Assembly (NCBI RefSeq): GCF_000003605.2
Contig: NW_003154432.1
Location: 1 to 64,000, forward strand
Reading direction: 5' to 3'
DNA from: Saccoglossus kowalevskii
Taxonomy: Eukaryota; Hemichordata; Enteropneusta; Harrimaniidae
Length of the DNA: 64,000 bases
Shown here piece after piece: positions 28,801 through 41,640 of the stretch (positions are counted from its first letter, which is position 1; every line of letters begins with the position of its first letter). The notes beneath the pieces are model-generated. The model made no database searches. It was not told the DNA's origin and was given only the letters and a program-made list of their open reading frames with translations. The translations under genes and the position numbers were made by a program.

Positions 28801-31019
28801 CATTCCCAATAAACCTATCCTTTACAAAGGTACATTGATTTGAATACCACATGACATCCAGTACTGTTCTTATAGCATTCTCAATAAACATATCCTTTAC
28901 AAAGGCACATTGATCTGAATATCACATGACATCCAGTACTGTTCTTACAGCATTCCCATAAACCTATCCTTTACAAAGGCACATTGATTGGAATACCACA
29001 TGACATCCAGTACTGTTCTTACAGTATCCCCAATAAACCTATCCTTTATAAAGGCACATTGATTTGAATACCACATGACATCTATTACTGTTTTTACAGC
29101 ATCCCCAATAAACCTATCCTTTACAAAGGCACATTGATTGGAATACCACATGACATCCGGTACTGTTTCTTACAGTATCCCCAATAAACCTATCCTTTAC
29201 AAAGGCACATTGATTGGAATACCACATGACATCCAGTACTGTTCTTACAGTATCCCCAATAAACCTATCCTTTACAAAGGCACATTGATTTGAATACCAC
29301 ATGACATCTAGTACTGTTCTTACAGCATCTGCAATAAACCTATCCTTTACAAAGGCACATTGATTAGAATTACCACATGACATCCAGTACTGTACTTACA
29401 GCATCCCCAATAAACCTATCCTTTACAAAGGCACATTGATTTGAATACCACATGGCATCCAGTACTGTTCTTACAGCATTCCCAATAAACCTAATCTTTA
29501 CAAAGGCATATTGATTTGAATAGCACATGACACCCACAACTGTACTTATAGCATTCCCAATAAACCTATCCTTTACAAAGACACATTGATTTGAATATCA
29601 CATGACATCCAGTACTGTTCTTACAGCATTCCCAATAAACCTATCCTTTAAAAAGGCACATTGATTGGAATACCACATGACATCTATTACTGTTTTTACA
29701 GCATCCCCAATAAACCTATCCTTTACAAAGGCACATTGATTGGAATACCACATGACATCCAGTACTGTTCTTACAGCATTCCCAATAAACCAATCCTTTA
29801 CAAAGGCACATTGATTGGAATACCACATGACATCCAGTACTGTTCTTACAGTATCCCCAATAAACCTATCCTTTACAAAGGCACATTGATTTGAATACCA
29901 CACGACACGCACCACTGTTCTTACAGCATCCCCAATAAACCTAACCTTTACAAAGATGCATTGATTGGAATACCACATGACATCCAGTCCTGTTCTTACA
30001 GTATCCCCAATAAACCTATCCTTTACAAAGGCACATTGATTGGAATACCACATGACATCCCGTACTGTTCTTACAGCATCTCCAATAAACCTATCCTTTA
30101 CAAAGGCACATTGATTGGAATACCACGTGACATCTAGTACTGTTCTTACAGCATCCCCAATAAACCTATCCTTTACAAAGGCACATTGATTTGAAAACCA
30201 CATGACATCCAGTACTGTTCTTACAGCATTCCCAACAAACATATCTTTTAAAGAGGCACATTGATTTGAATACCACATGCCATCTAGTACTGTTCTTACA
30301 GCATCCCCAATAAACTTAACCTTTACAAAGATACATTGATTGGAATACCACATGACTTCCAGTACTGTTCTTACAGTATCCCCAATAAACCTGATCTTTG
30401 CAATAGCACATTGATTGGAATACCACATGACATCCAGTACTGTTATTACAGTATCCCCAATAAACCTATCCTTTACAAAGGCACATTGATTTGAATACCA
30501 CACGACATGCATAACTGTTCTTACGCATCCCCAATAAACCTATTCTTTACAAAGGCACATTGATTTTAATATCACATGACATCCCGTACTGTTCTTATAT
30601 CATCCCCAATAAACATATCCTTTACAAAGACACATTGATTGGAATATCACATGACATCCAATACAGTTCTTACAGCATTCCCAATAAACCTATCTTTTAC
30701 AAAGGCACATTGATTTGAATACCACATGACATCCAGTACTGTTCTTACAGCATCCCCAATAAACCTATCCTTTACAAAGACACATTGATTGGAATACCAC
30801 ATGACATCCAGTACTGTTCTTACAGTATCCCTAATAAACCTATCCTTTACAAAGGCACATTGATTTGAATACCACATGACATCCAGTACTGTTCTTACAG
30901 TATTCCCAATAAACCTATCCTTTACAAAGGCACATTGATTGGAATACCACATGACATCCAGTACTGTTCTTACAGTATCCCCAATAAACCTATCCTTTAC
31001 AAAGGCACATTGATTTGAA

Positions 31020-33035
31020 TACCACACGACATGCACAACTGTTCTTACAGCATCCCCAATAAACCTAACCTTTACAAAGATACATTGATTGGAATACCAC
31101 ATGACATCCAGTACTGTTCTTATAGTATCCCCAATAAACCTGACCTTTGCAAAGGCACATTGATTGGAATACGACATGACATCCATTACTGTTCTTACAG
31201 CATTCCCAATAAACCTATCCTTTTCAAAGGCATATTGATTTGAATACCACATGACATCCAGTACTGTTCTTACAGCATTCCCAATAAACCTAGCCTTTAC
31301 AAAGGCACATTGATTTGAATACCACACGACAAGCACAACTGTACTTACAGCATTCCAAATAAACCTAACCTTTACAAAGATACATTGATTGGAATACCAC
31401 ATGACATACAGTACTGTTCTTACAGCATTCCCAATAAACCTATCCTTTACAAAGGCACATTGATTGGAATACCACATGACATCCCGTACTGTTCTTACAG
31501 CATCCCCAATAAACCTATCCTTTGCAAAGGCACATTGATTGGAATACCACATGACATCTAGTACTGTTCTTACAGCATCGCCAATAAACCTATCCTTTAC
31601 AAAGGCACATTGATTGGAATACCACATGACATCTAGTACTGTTCATACAGCATCCCCAATAAACCTATCCTTTACAAAGGCACATTGATTTGAAAACCAC
31701 ATGACATCCAGTACTGTTCTTACAGCATTCCCAACAAACATATCTTTTAAAGAGGCACATTGATTTGAATACCACATGCCATCTAGTACTGTTCTTACAG
31801 CATCCCCAATAAACCTAACCTTTACAAAGATACATTGATTGGAATACCACATGACATCCAGTACTGTTCTTACAGTATCCCCAATAAACCTGACCTTTGC
31901 AAAGGCACATTGATTGGAATACCACATGACATCCAGTACTGTTCTTACAGTATCCCCAATAAACCTATCCTTCACAAAGGCACATTGATTTGAATACCAC
32001 ACGACACGCATAACTGTTCTTACAGCATCCCCAATAAACCTAACCTTTACAAAGATACATTGATTGGAATACCACATGACATCCAGTACTGTTCTTACAG
32101 CATTCCCAATAAACCTATCCTTTACAAAGGCACATTGATTGGAATACCACATGACATGTAGTACTGTTCTTACAGCATTCCCAATAAACCTAGCCTTTAC
32201 AAAGGCACATTGATTGGAATACCACATGACATCCAGTACTGTTCTTACAGTATCCCCAATAAACCTATCCTTTACAAAGGCACATTGATTTGAATACCAC
32301 ACGACATGCACAACTGTTCTTACAGCATTCCCAATAAACCTAACCTTTACAAAGATACATTGATTGGAATACCACATGACATCCTGTACTGTTCTTACAG
32401 CATCCCCAATAAACCTGACCTTTGCAAAGGCACATTGATTGGAATACGACATGACATCCATTACTGTTCTTACAGCATTCCCAATAAACCTATCCTTTAC
32501 AAAGGCATTTTGATTGGAATACCACATGACATCCAGTACTGTTCTTACAGCATTTCCAATAAACCTACCCTTTACAAAGGCACATTGATTTGAATACCAC
32601 ACGACACGCACAACTGTACTTACAGCATTCCAAATAAACCTAACCTTTACAAAGATACATTGATTGGAATACCACATGACATACAGTACTGTTCTTACAG
32701 CATTCCCAATAAACCTATCCTTTACAAAGGCACATTGATTGGAATACCACATGACATCCCGTACTGTTCTTACAGCATCCCCAATAAACCTATCCTTTGC
32801 AAAGGCACATTGATTGGAATACCACATGACATCTAGTACTGTTCTTACAGCATCGCCAATAAACCTATCCTTTACAAAGGTACATTGATTGGAATACCAC
32901 ATGACATCTAGTACTGTTCATACAGCATCCCCAATAAACCTATCCTTTACAAAGGCACATTGATTTGAAAACCACATGACATCCAGTACTGTTCTTACAG
33001 CATTCCCAACAAACATATCCTTTAAAGAGGCACAT
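31020..33035. repeat. 17-monomer (1,275-bp) tandem higher-order step
   Basis: The block beginning with 'gacatgcacaactg' near 31,028 recurs at 32,303. The 'atatcttttaaagagg' monomer at 31,740 has its counterpart at 33,015. Both spacings are 1,275 bp (17 x 75). The block is also present at about 17,165-17,890, offset 13,863 from the first copy, with one residue difference in the + strand open frame. Confidence 0.8.
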
Positions 33036-33182
33036 TGATTGGAATACCACATGACATCTAGTACTGTTCATACAGCATCCCCAATAAACCTATCCTTTAC
33101 AAAGGCACATTGATTTGAAAACCACATGACATCCAGTACTGTTCTTACAGCATTCCCAACAAACATATCCTTTAAAGAGGCA
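32883..33182. repeat. Perfect 150-bp dimer duplication
   Basis: The two-monomer stretch starting 'attgattggaatacc' near 32,884 carries 'gttcatacag', 'tgatttgaaaacc' and 'caacaaacatatcctttaa'. It is repeated immediately, 150 bp downstream, with no difference seen. The signature 'atatcctttaaagagg' therefore appears at 33,015 and 33,165. The next monomer departs from the pattern. This is the smallest clear multi-monomer duplication in the window and must be recent. Confidence 0.88.
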
Positions 33183-35987
33183 CATTGATTTGAATACCAC
33201 ATGACATCTAGTACTGTTCTTACAGCATTCCCAATAAACCTATCCTTTACAAAGGCACATTGATTGGAATACCACATGACATCTAGTACTGTTCTTACAG
33301 CATTCCCAATAAACCTAGCCTTTACAAAGGCACATTGATTGGAATACCACATGACATCCAGTACTGTTCTTACAGTATCCCCAATAAACCTATCCTTTAC
33401 AAAGGCACATTGATTTGAATACCACATGACATCTAGTACTGTTCTTACAGCATCTGCAATAAACCTATCCTTTACAAAGGCACATTGATTAGAATTACCA
33501 CATGACATCCAGTACTGTACTTACAGCATCCCCAATAAACCTATCCTTTACAAAGGCACATTGATTTGAATACCACATGGCATCCAGTACTGTTCTTACA
33601 GTATTCCCAATAAACCTAACCTTTTCAAAGGCATATTGATTTGAATAGCACATGACACCCACAACTGTACTTATAGCATTCCCAATAAACCTATCCTTTA
33701 CAAAGACACATTGATTTGAATATCACATGACATCCAGTACTGTTCTTACAGCATTCCCAATAAACCTATCCTTTAAAAAGGCACATTGATTTGAATACCA
33801 CATGACATCCAGTACTGTTCTTACAGCATTCCCAATAAACCTATCCTTTACAAAGGCACATTGATTTGAATACCACATGACATCTAGTACTGTTCTTACA
33901 GCATCCCCAATAAACCTATCCTTTACAATGGCACATTGATTGGAATACCACATGACATCCAGTACTGTTCTTATATCATCCCCAATAAACTTATCCTTTA
34001 CAAAGACACATTGATTGGAATATCAAATGACATCCAATACTGTTCTTACAGCATTCCCAATAAACCTATCTTTTACAAAGGCACATTGATTTGAATACCA
34101 CATGACATCCAGTACTGTTCTTACAGCATCCCCAATAAACCTATCCTTTACAAAGGCACATTGATTGGAATACCACATGACATCCAGTACTGTTCTTACA
34201 GTATCCCCAATAAACCTATCCTTTATAAAGGCACATTGATTTGAATACCACATGACATATATTACTATTTTTACAGCATCCCCAATAAACCTATCCTTTA
34301 CAAAGGCACATTGATTGGAACACCACATGACATCCGGTACTGTTCTTACAGTATCCCCAATAAACCTATCCTTTACAAAGGCACATTGATTGGAATACCA
34401 CATGACATCCAGTACTGTTCTTACAGTATCCCCAATAAACCTATCCTTTACAAAGGCACATTGATTTGAATACCACATGACATCTAGTACTGTTCTTACA
34501 GCATCTGCAATAAACCTATCCTTTACAAAGGCACATTGATTAGAATTACCACATGACATCCAGTACTGTACTTACAGCATCCCCAATAAACCTATCCTTT
34601 ACAAAGGCACATTGATTTGAATACCACATGGCATCCAGTACTGTTCTTACAGTATTCCCAATAAACCTAACCTTTTCAAAGGCATATTGATTTGAATAGC
34701 ACATGACACCCACAACTGTACTTATAGCATTCCCAATAAACCTATCCTTTACAAAGACACATTGATTTGAATATCACATGACATCTAGTACTGTTCTTAC
34801 AGCATTACCAATAAGCCTATCCTTTACAAAGGCACATTGATTGGAATACCACATGACATCCAGTACTGTTCTTACAGCATTCCCAATAAACCTATCCTTT
34901 ACAAAGGTACATTGATTTGAATACCACATGACATCCAGTACTGTTCTTATAGCATTCTCAATAAACCTATCCTTTACAAAGGCACATTGATCTGAATATC
35001 ACATGACATCCAGTACTGTTCTTACAGCATTCCCAATAAACCTATACTTTATAAAGGCACATTGATTGGAATACAACATGACATCCAGTACTGTTCTTAC
35101 AGTATCCCCAATAAACCTATCCTTTACAAAGGCACATTGATTTGAATACCACACGACACGCACCACTGTTCTTACAGCATCCCCAATAAACCTAACCTTT
35201 ACAAAGCTACATTGATTGGAATACCACATGACATCCAGTCCTATTCTTACAGTATCCCCAATAAATCTATTCTTTACAAAGGCACATTGATTGGAATACC
35301 ACATGACATCCCATACTGTTCTTACAGCATCCCCAATAAACCTATCTTTTACAAAGGCACATTGATTGGAATATCACATGACATCCAGTACTGTTCTTAC
35401 AGCATCCCCAATAAACCTATCCTTTACAAAGGCACATTGATTGGAATACCACATGACATCTAGTACTGTTCATACAGCATCCCCAATAAACCTATCCTTT
35501 ACAAAGGCACATTGATTTGAATACCACATGACATCCAGTACTGTTCTTACAGCATTCCCAATAAACCTATCCTTTACAAAGGCACATTGATTTGAATACC
35601 ACATGACATCTAGTACTGTTTTTACAGCATCCCCAATAAACCTATCCTTTACAATGGCACATTGATTGGAATACCACATGACATCCAGTACTGTTCTTAT
35701 ATCATCCCCAATAAACTTATCCTTTACAAAGACACATTGATTGGAATATCACATGACATCCAATACTGTTCTTACAGCATTCCCAATAAACCTATCTTTT
35801 ACAAAGGCACATTGATTTGAATACCACATGACATCCAGTACTGTTTCTTATAGCATCCCCAATAAACCTATCCTTTACAAAGGCACATTGATTGGAATAC
35901 CACATGACATCCAGTACTGTTCTTACAGTATCCCCAATAAACCTATCCTTTATAAAGGCACATTGATTGGAATACCACATGATATCC

Positions 35988-37800
35988 GGTTATGTTCTTA
36001 CAGTCTCCCCAATAAACCTATCCTTTACAAAGGCACATTGATTGGAATACCACATGACATCCAGTACTGTTCTTACAGTATCCCCAATAAACCTATCCTT
36101 TACAAAGGCACATTGATTTGAATACCACATGACATCTAGTACTGTTCTTACAGCATCTGCAATAAACCTATCCTTTACAAAGGCACATTTATTAGAATTA
36201 CCACATGACATCCAGTACTGTACTTACAGCATCCCCAATAAACCTATCCTTTACAAAGGCACATTGATTTGAATACCACCTGGCATCCAGTACTGTTCTT
36301 ACAGTATTCCCAATAAACCTAACCTTTACAAAGGCATATTGATTTGAATAGCACATGACACCCACAACTGTACTTATAGCATTCCCAATAAACCTATCCT
36401 TTACAAAGACACATTGATTTGAATATCACATGACATCCAGTACTGTTCTTACAGCATTCCCAATAAACCTAACCTTTACAAAGATACATTGATTGGAATA
36501 CCACATGACATCCAGTACTGTTCTTACAGTATCCCCAATAAACCTGACCTTTGCAAAGGCACATTGATTGGAATACCACATGACATCCAGTACTCTTCTT
36601 ACAGTATCCCCAATAATCCTATCCTTTACAAAGGCACATTGATTTGAATACCACATGGCATCCAGTACTGTTCTTACAGCATTCCCAATAAACCTATCCT
36701 TTACAAAGGCACATTGATTTGAATACCACATGACATCTAGTACTGTTTTTACAGCATCCCCAATAAACCTATCCTTTACAATGGCACATTGATTGGAATA
36801 CCACATGACATCCAGTACTGTTCTTATATCATCCCCAATAAACTTATCCTTTACAAAGACACATTGATTGGAATATCACATGACATCCAGTACTGTTCTT
36901 ACAGCATTCCCAATAAACCTATCTTTTACAAAGGCACATTGATTTGAATACCACATGACATCCAGTACTGTTCTTACAGCATCCCCAATAAACCTATCCT
37001 TTACAAAGGCACATTGATTGGAATACCACATGACATCCAGTACTGTTCTTACAGTATCCCCAATAAACCTATCCTTTATAAAGGCACATTGATTTGAATA
37101 CCACATGACATCTATTACTGTTTTTACAGCATCCCCAATAAACCTATCCTTTACAAAGGCACATTGATTGGAATACCACATGACATCCGGTTATGTTCTT
37201 ACAGTATCCCCAATAAACCTATCCTTTACAAAGGCACATTGATTGGAATACCACATGACATCCAGTACTGTTCTTACAGTATCCCCAATAAACCTATCCT
37301 TTACAAAGGCACATTGATTTGAATACCACATGACATCTAGTACTGTTCTTACAGCATCTGCAATAAACCTATCCTTTACAAAGGCACATTTATTAGAATT
37401 ACCACATGACATCCAGTACTGTACTTACAGCATCCCCAATAAACCTATCCTTTACAAAGGCACATTGATTTGAATACCACCTGGCATCCAGTACTGTTCT
37501 TACAGTATTCCCAATAAACCTAACCTTTACAAAGGCATATTGATTTGAATAGCACATGACACCCACAACTGTACTTATAGCATTCCCAATAAACCTATCC
37601 TTTACAAAGACACATTGATTTGAATATCACATGACATCCAGTACTGTTCTTACAGCATTCCCAATAAACCTAACCTTTACAAAGATACATTGATTGGAAT
37701 TCCACATGACATCCAGTACTGTTCTTACAGTATTCCCAATAAACCTGACCTTTGCAAAGGCACATTGATTGGAATACCACATGACATCCAGTACTGTTCT
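35988..37800. repeat. 16-monomer (1,201-bp) tandem higher-order step
   Basis: The rare junction 'ccggttatgttc' occurs at 35,987 and 37,188. The 76-bp variant 'attagaatta' occurs at 36,191 and 37,392. The 'gaatagcacatg' variant occurs at 36,346 and 37,547. All three pairs are 1,201 bp apart. The copies diverge after about 36,600 and 37,800. The same block occurs at 25,847-26,383, matching 36,876-37,412 at a constant offset of 11,029. Confidence 0.85.
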
Positions 37801-39737
37801 TACAGTATCCCCAATAAACCTATCCTTTACAAAGGCACATTGATTTGAATACCACACGACACGCACCACTGTTCTTACAGCATCCCCAATAAACCTAACC
37901 TTTACAAAGCTACATTGATTGGAATACCACATGACATCCAGTCCTATTCTTACAGTATCCCCAATAAATCTATTCTTTACAAAGGCACATTGATTGGAAT
38001 ACCACATGACATCCCATACTGTTCTTACAGCATCCCCAATAAACCTATCTTTTACAAAGGCACATTGATTGGAATATCACATGACATCCAGTACTGTTCT
38101 TACAGCATCCCCAATAAACCTATCCTTTACAAAGGCACATTGATTGGAATACCACATGACATCTAGTACTGTTCATACAGCATCCCCAATAAACCTATCC
38201 TTTACAAAGGCACATTGATTTGAATACCACATGACATCCAGTACTGTTCTTACAGCATTCCCAATAAACCTATCCTTTACAAAGGCACATTGATTAGAAT
38301 ACCACATGACATCTAGTACTGTTCTTACAGCATCCCCAATAAACCTATCCTTTACAATGGCACATAGATTGGAATACCACATGACATCCAGTACTGTTCT
38401 TATATCATCCCCAATAAACCTATCCTTTACAAAGACACATTGATTGGAATATCACATGACATCCAATACTGTTCTTACAGCATTCCCAATAAACCTATCT
38501 TTTACAAAGGCACATTGATTTGAATACCACATGAAATCCTGTACTGTTCTTACAGCATCCCCAATAAACCTATCCTTTACAAAGGCACATTGATTGGAAT
38601 ACCACATGACATCCAGTACTGTTCTTACAGCATCCCCAATAAACCTATCCTTTATAAAGGCACATTGATTTGAATACCACATGACATCTATTACTGTTTT
38701 TACAGTATTCCCAATAAACCTAACCTTTACAAAGGCACATTGATTTGAATACCACACGACACGCACAACTGTACTTACAGCATTCCCAATAAACCTAACC
38801 TTTACAAAGATACATTGATTGGAATACCACATGACATCCAGTACTGTTCTTACAGTATCCCCAATAAACCTGACCTTTGCAAAGGCACATAGATTGGAAT
38901 ACCACATGACATCCAGTACTGTTCTTACAGTATCCCCAATAAACCTATCCTTTACAAAGGCACATTGATTTCAATACCACACGACACGCACAACTGTACT
39001 TACAGCATTCCCAATAAACCTAACCTTTACAAAGATACATTGATTGGAATACCACATGACATCCAGTACTGTTCTTACAGTATCCCCAATAACCCTGACC
39101 TTTGCAAAGGCACATTGATTGGAATACCACATGACATCCAGTACTGTTCTTACAGTATCCCCAATAAACCTATCCTTTACAAAGGCACATTGATTTGAAT
39201 ACCACATGGCATCCAGTACTGTTCATACAGTATTCCCAATAAACCTAACCTTTACAAAGGCATATTGATTTGAATAGCACATGACACCCACAACTGTACT
39301 TATAGCATTCCCAATAAACCTATCCTTTACAAAGACACATTGATTTGAATATCACATGACATCCAATACTGTTCTTACAGCATTCCCAATAAACCTATCC
39401 TTTACAAAGGCACATTGATTGGAATACCACATGACATCCAGTACTGTTCTTACAGCATTCCCAATAAACCTATCCTTTACAAAGGTACATTGATTTGAAT
39501 ACCACATGACATCCAGTGCTGTTCTTATACCATTCTCAATAAACCTATCCTTTACAAAGGCACATTGATCTGAATATCACATGACATCCAGTACTGTTCT
39601 TACAGCATTCCCAATAAACCTATACTTTACAAAGGCACATTGATTGGAATACAACATGACATCCAGTACTGTTCTTACAGTATTCCCAATAAACCTAACC
39701 TTTACAAAGGCACATTGATTTGAATACCACACGACAC

Positions 39738-39770
39738 ACACAACTGTAGTACTGTAGTACTGTTCTTACA
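39738..39770. repeat. 8-bp micro-duplication within a monomer
   Basis: 'tagtactg' is present twice in a row (39,747-39,754 and 39,755-39,762), preceded by 'cacaactg'. The unit looks like a join between a 'cacaactgtacttac' monomer and a 'ctagtactgttcttac' monomer, with slippage at the AGTACT palindrome. The monomer is longer than 75 bp as a result. Confidence 0.8.
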
Positions 39771-39964
39771 GCATCCGCAATAAACCTATCCTTTACAAAG
39801 GCACATTGATTGGAATACCACATGACATCCAGTACTGTACTTACAGCATCCCCAATAAACCTATCCTTTACAAAGGCACATTGATTTGAATACCACATGA
39901 CATCCAGTACTGTTCTTACAGTATTCCAAATAAACCTAACCTTTACAAAGGCACATTGCTTTGA

Positions 39965-40070
39965 ATACCACATGACATCAGGTACTGTCTACAGTATTCC
40001 CAATAAACTAACCTTTACAAAGGCATATGATTTCAATACCACATGACATCCAGTACTGTCTTACAGCATC
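39965..40070. other. Patch of single-base deletions (possible sequence error)
   Basis: In about 100 bp: 'gtactgtctacag' (two bases lost), 'aataaactaacc', 'catatgatttc' and 'gtactgtcttacag'. A near-copy of the first part at about 40,560-40,630 is intact, which suggests these losses are local or technical. Confidence 0.7.
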
Positions 40071-41334
40071 CCCAATAAACCTATCCTTTACAAAGGCACA
40101 TTGATTTTAATACCACATAACATCCAGTACTGTTCTTACAACATCCCTAATAAACCTATCCTTTACAAAGGCACATTGATTTGAATACCACATGACATCT
40201 AGTACTGTTCTTACAGCATCCCCAATAAACCTATCCTTTACAAAGGCACATTGATTGGAATACCACATGACATCCAGTACTGTACTTACAGCATCCCCAA
40301 TAAACCTATCCTTTACAAAGGCACATTGATTTTAATACCACATGACATCCAGTACTGTTCTTACAGCATCCCCAATAAACCTATCCTTTACAAAGGCACA
40401 TTGATTTTAATACCACATGACATCCAGTACTGTTCTTACAACATCCCTAATAAACCTAACCTTTACAAAGGCACATTGATTGGAATACCACATGACATCC
40501 AGTACTGTACTTACAGCATCCCCAATAAACCTATCCTTTACAAAGGCACATTGCTTTGAATACCACATGACATCAGGTACTGTTCTTACAGTATTCCCAA
40601 TAAACCTAACCTTTACAAAGGCATATTGATTTGAATAGCACATGACACCCACAACTGTACTTACAGCATTTCCAATAAACCTATCCTTTACAAAGACACA
40701 TTGATTTGAATATCACATGACATCCAGTACTGTTCTTACAGCATTCCCAATAAACCTATCCTTTACAAAGGCACATTGATTGGAATACCACATGACATCC
40801 AGTACTGTTCTTACAGCATTCCCAATAAACCTATCCTTTACAAAGGCACATTGATTTGAATACCACATGACATCCAGTACTGTTCTTATAGCATTCTGAA
40901 TAAACCTATCCTTTACAAAGGCCCATTGATCTGAATATCACATGACATCCAGTACTGTTCTTACAGCATTCCCAATAAACCTAACCTTTACAAAGGCATA
41001 TTGATTTGAATAGCACATAACATCCAGTACTGTTCTTACAACATTCCCAATAAACCTATCCTTTACAAAGGCACATTGATTGGAATACCACATGACATCC
41101 AGTACTGTTCTTACAGCATTCCCAATAAACCTATCCTTTACAAAGGCACATTGATTTGAATACCACGTGACATCCAGTACTGTTCTTATAGCATTCTGAA
41201 TAAACCTATCCTTTACAAAGACACATTGATCTGAATATCACATGACATCCAGTATTGTTCTTACAGCATTCCCAATAAACCTAACCTTTACAAAGGCATA
41301 TTGATTTGAACAGCACATAACATCCAGTACTGTT

Positions 41335-41640
41335 CTTACACATTCCCAATAAACCTAACCTTTACAAAAGGCATATTGATTTGATAGCACATGACACCCA
41401 CACTGTACTTACAGCATTCCCATTAACCTATCTTACAAAGACACATGATTGAATATCACATGACATCCAGTACTGTTTTACAGCATTCCAATAACCTATC
41501 CTTAAAAAGGCACATGATGGAATACCACATGACATCCAGTACTGTTCTTACAGCATTCCCAATAAACCTATCTTTTACAAAAGGTACATTGATTTGAAAT
41601 ACCACATGACATCCAGTACTGTTCTTATAGCATTTCTCAA
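41335..41640. other. Dense patch of homopolymer indels (probable sequence error)
   Basis: More than a dozen single-base indels occur in about 300 bp, nearly all in homopolymers. Examples are 'cttacacattccc', 'acaaaaggc', 'gatttgatagc', 'ccacactgtac', 'cattcccattaacc', 'tatcttacaaag', 'cacatgattgaat', 'gttttacag', 'ccttaaaaagg', 'cacatgatgg', 'gaaatacc' and 'catttctcaat'. No other stretch of the window is this degraded. Intact monomers resume on both sides. Confidence 0.75.

Noticed and set aside
39738-39770. Target-site duplication of an inserted element
   Set aside because: The doubled 'tagtactg' is adjacent with nothing between the copies. It is better explained by slippage or a monomer join.
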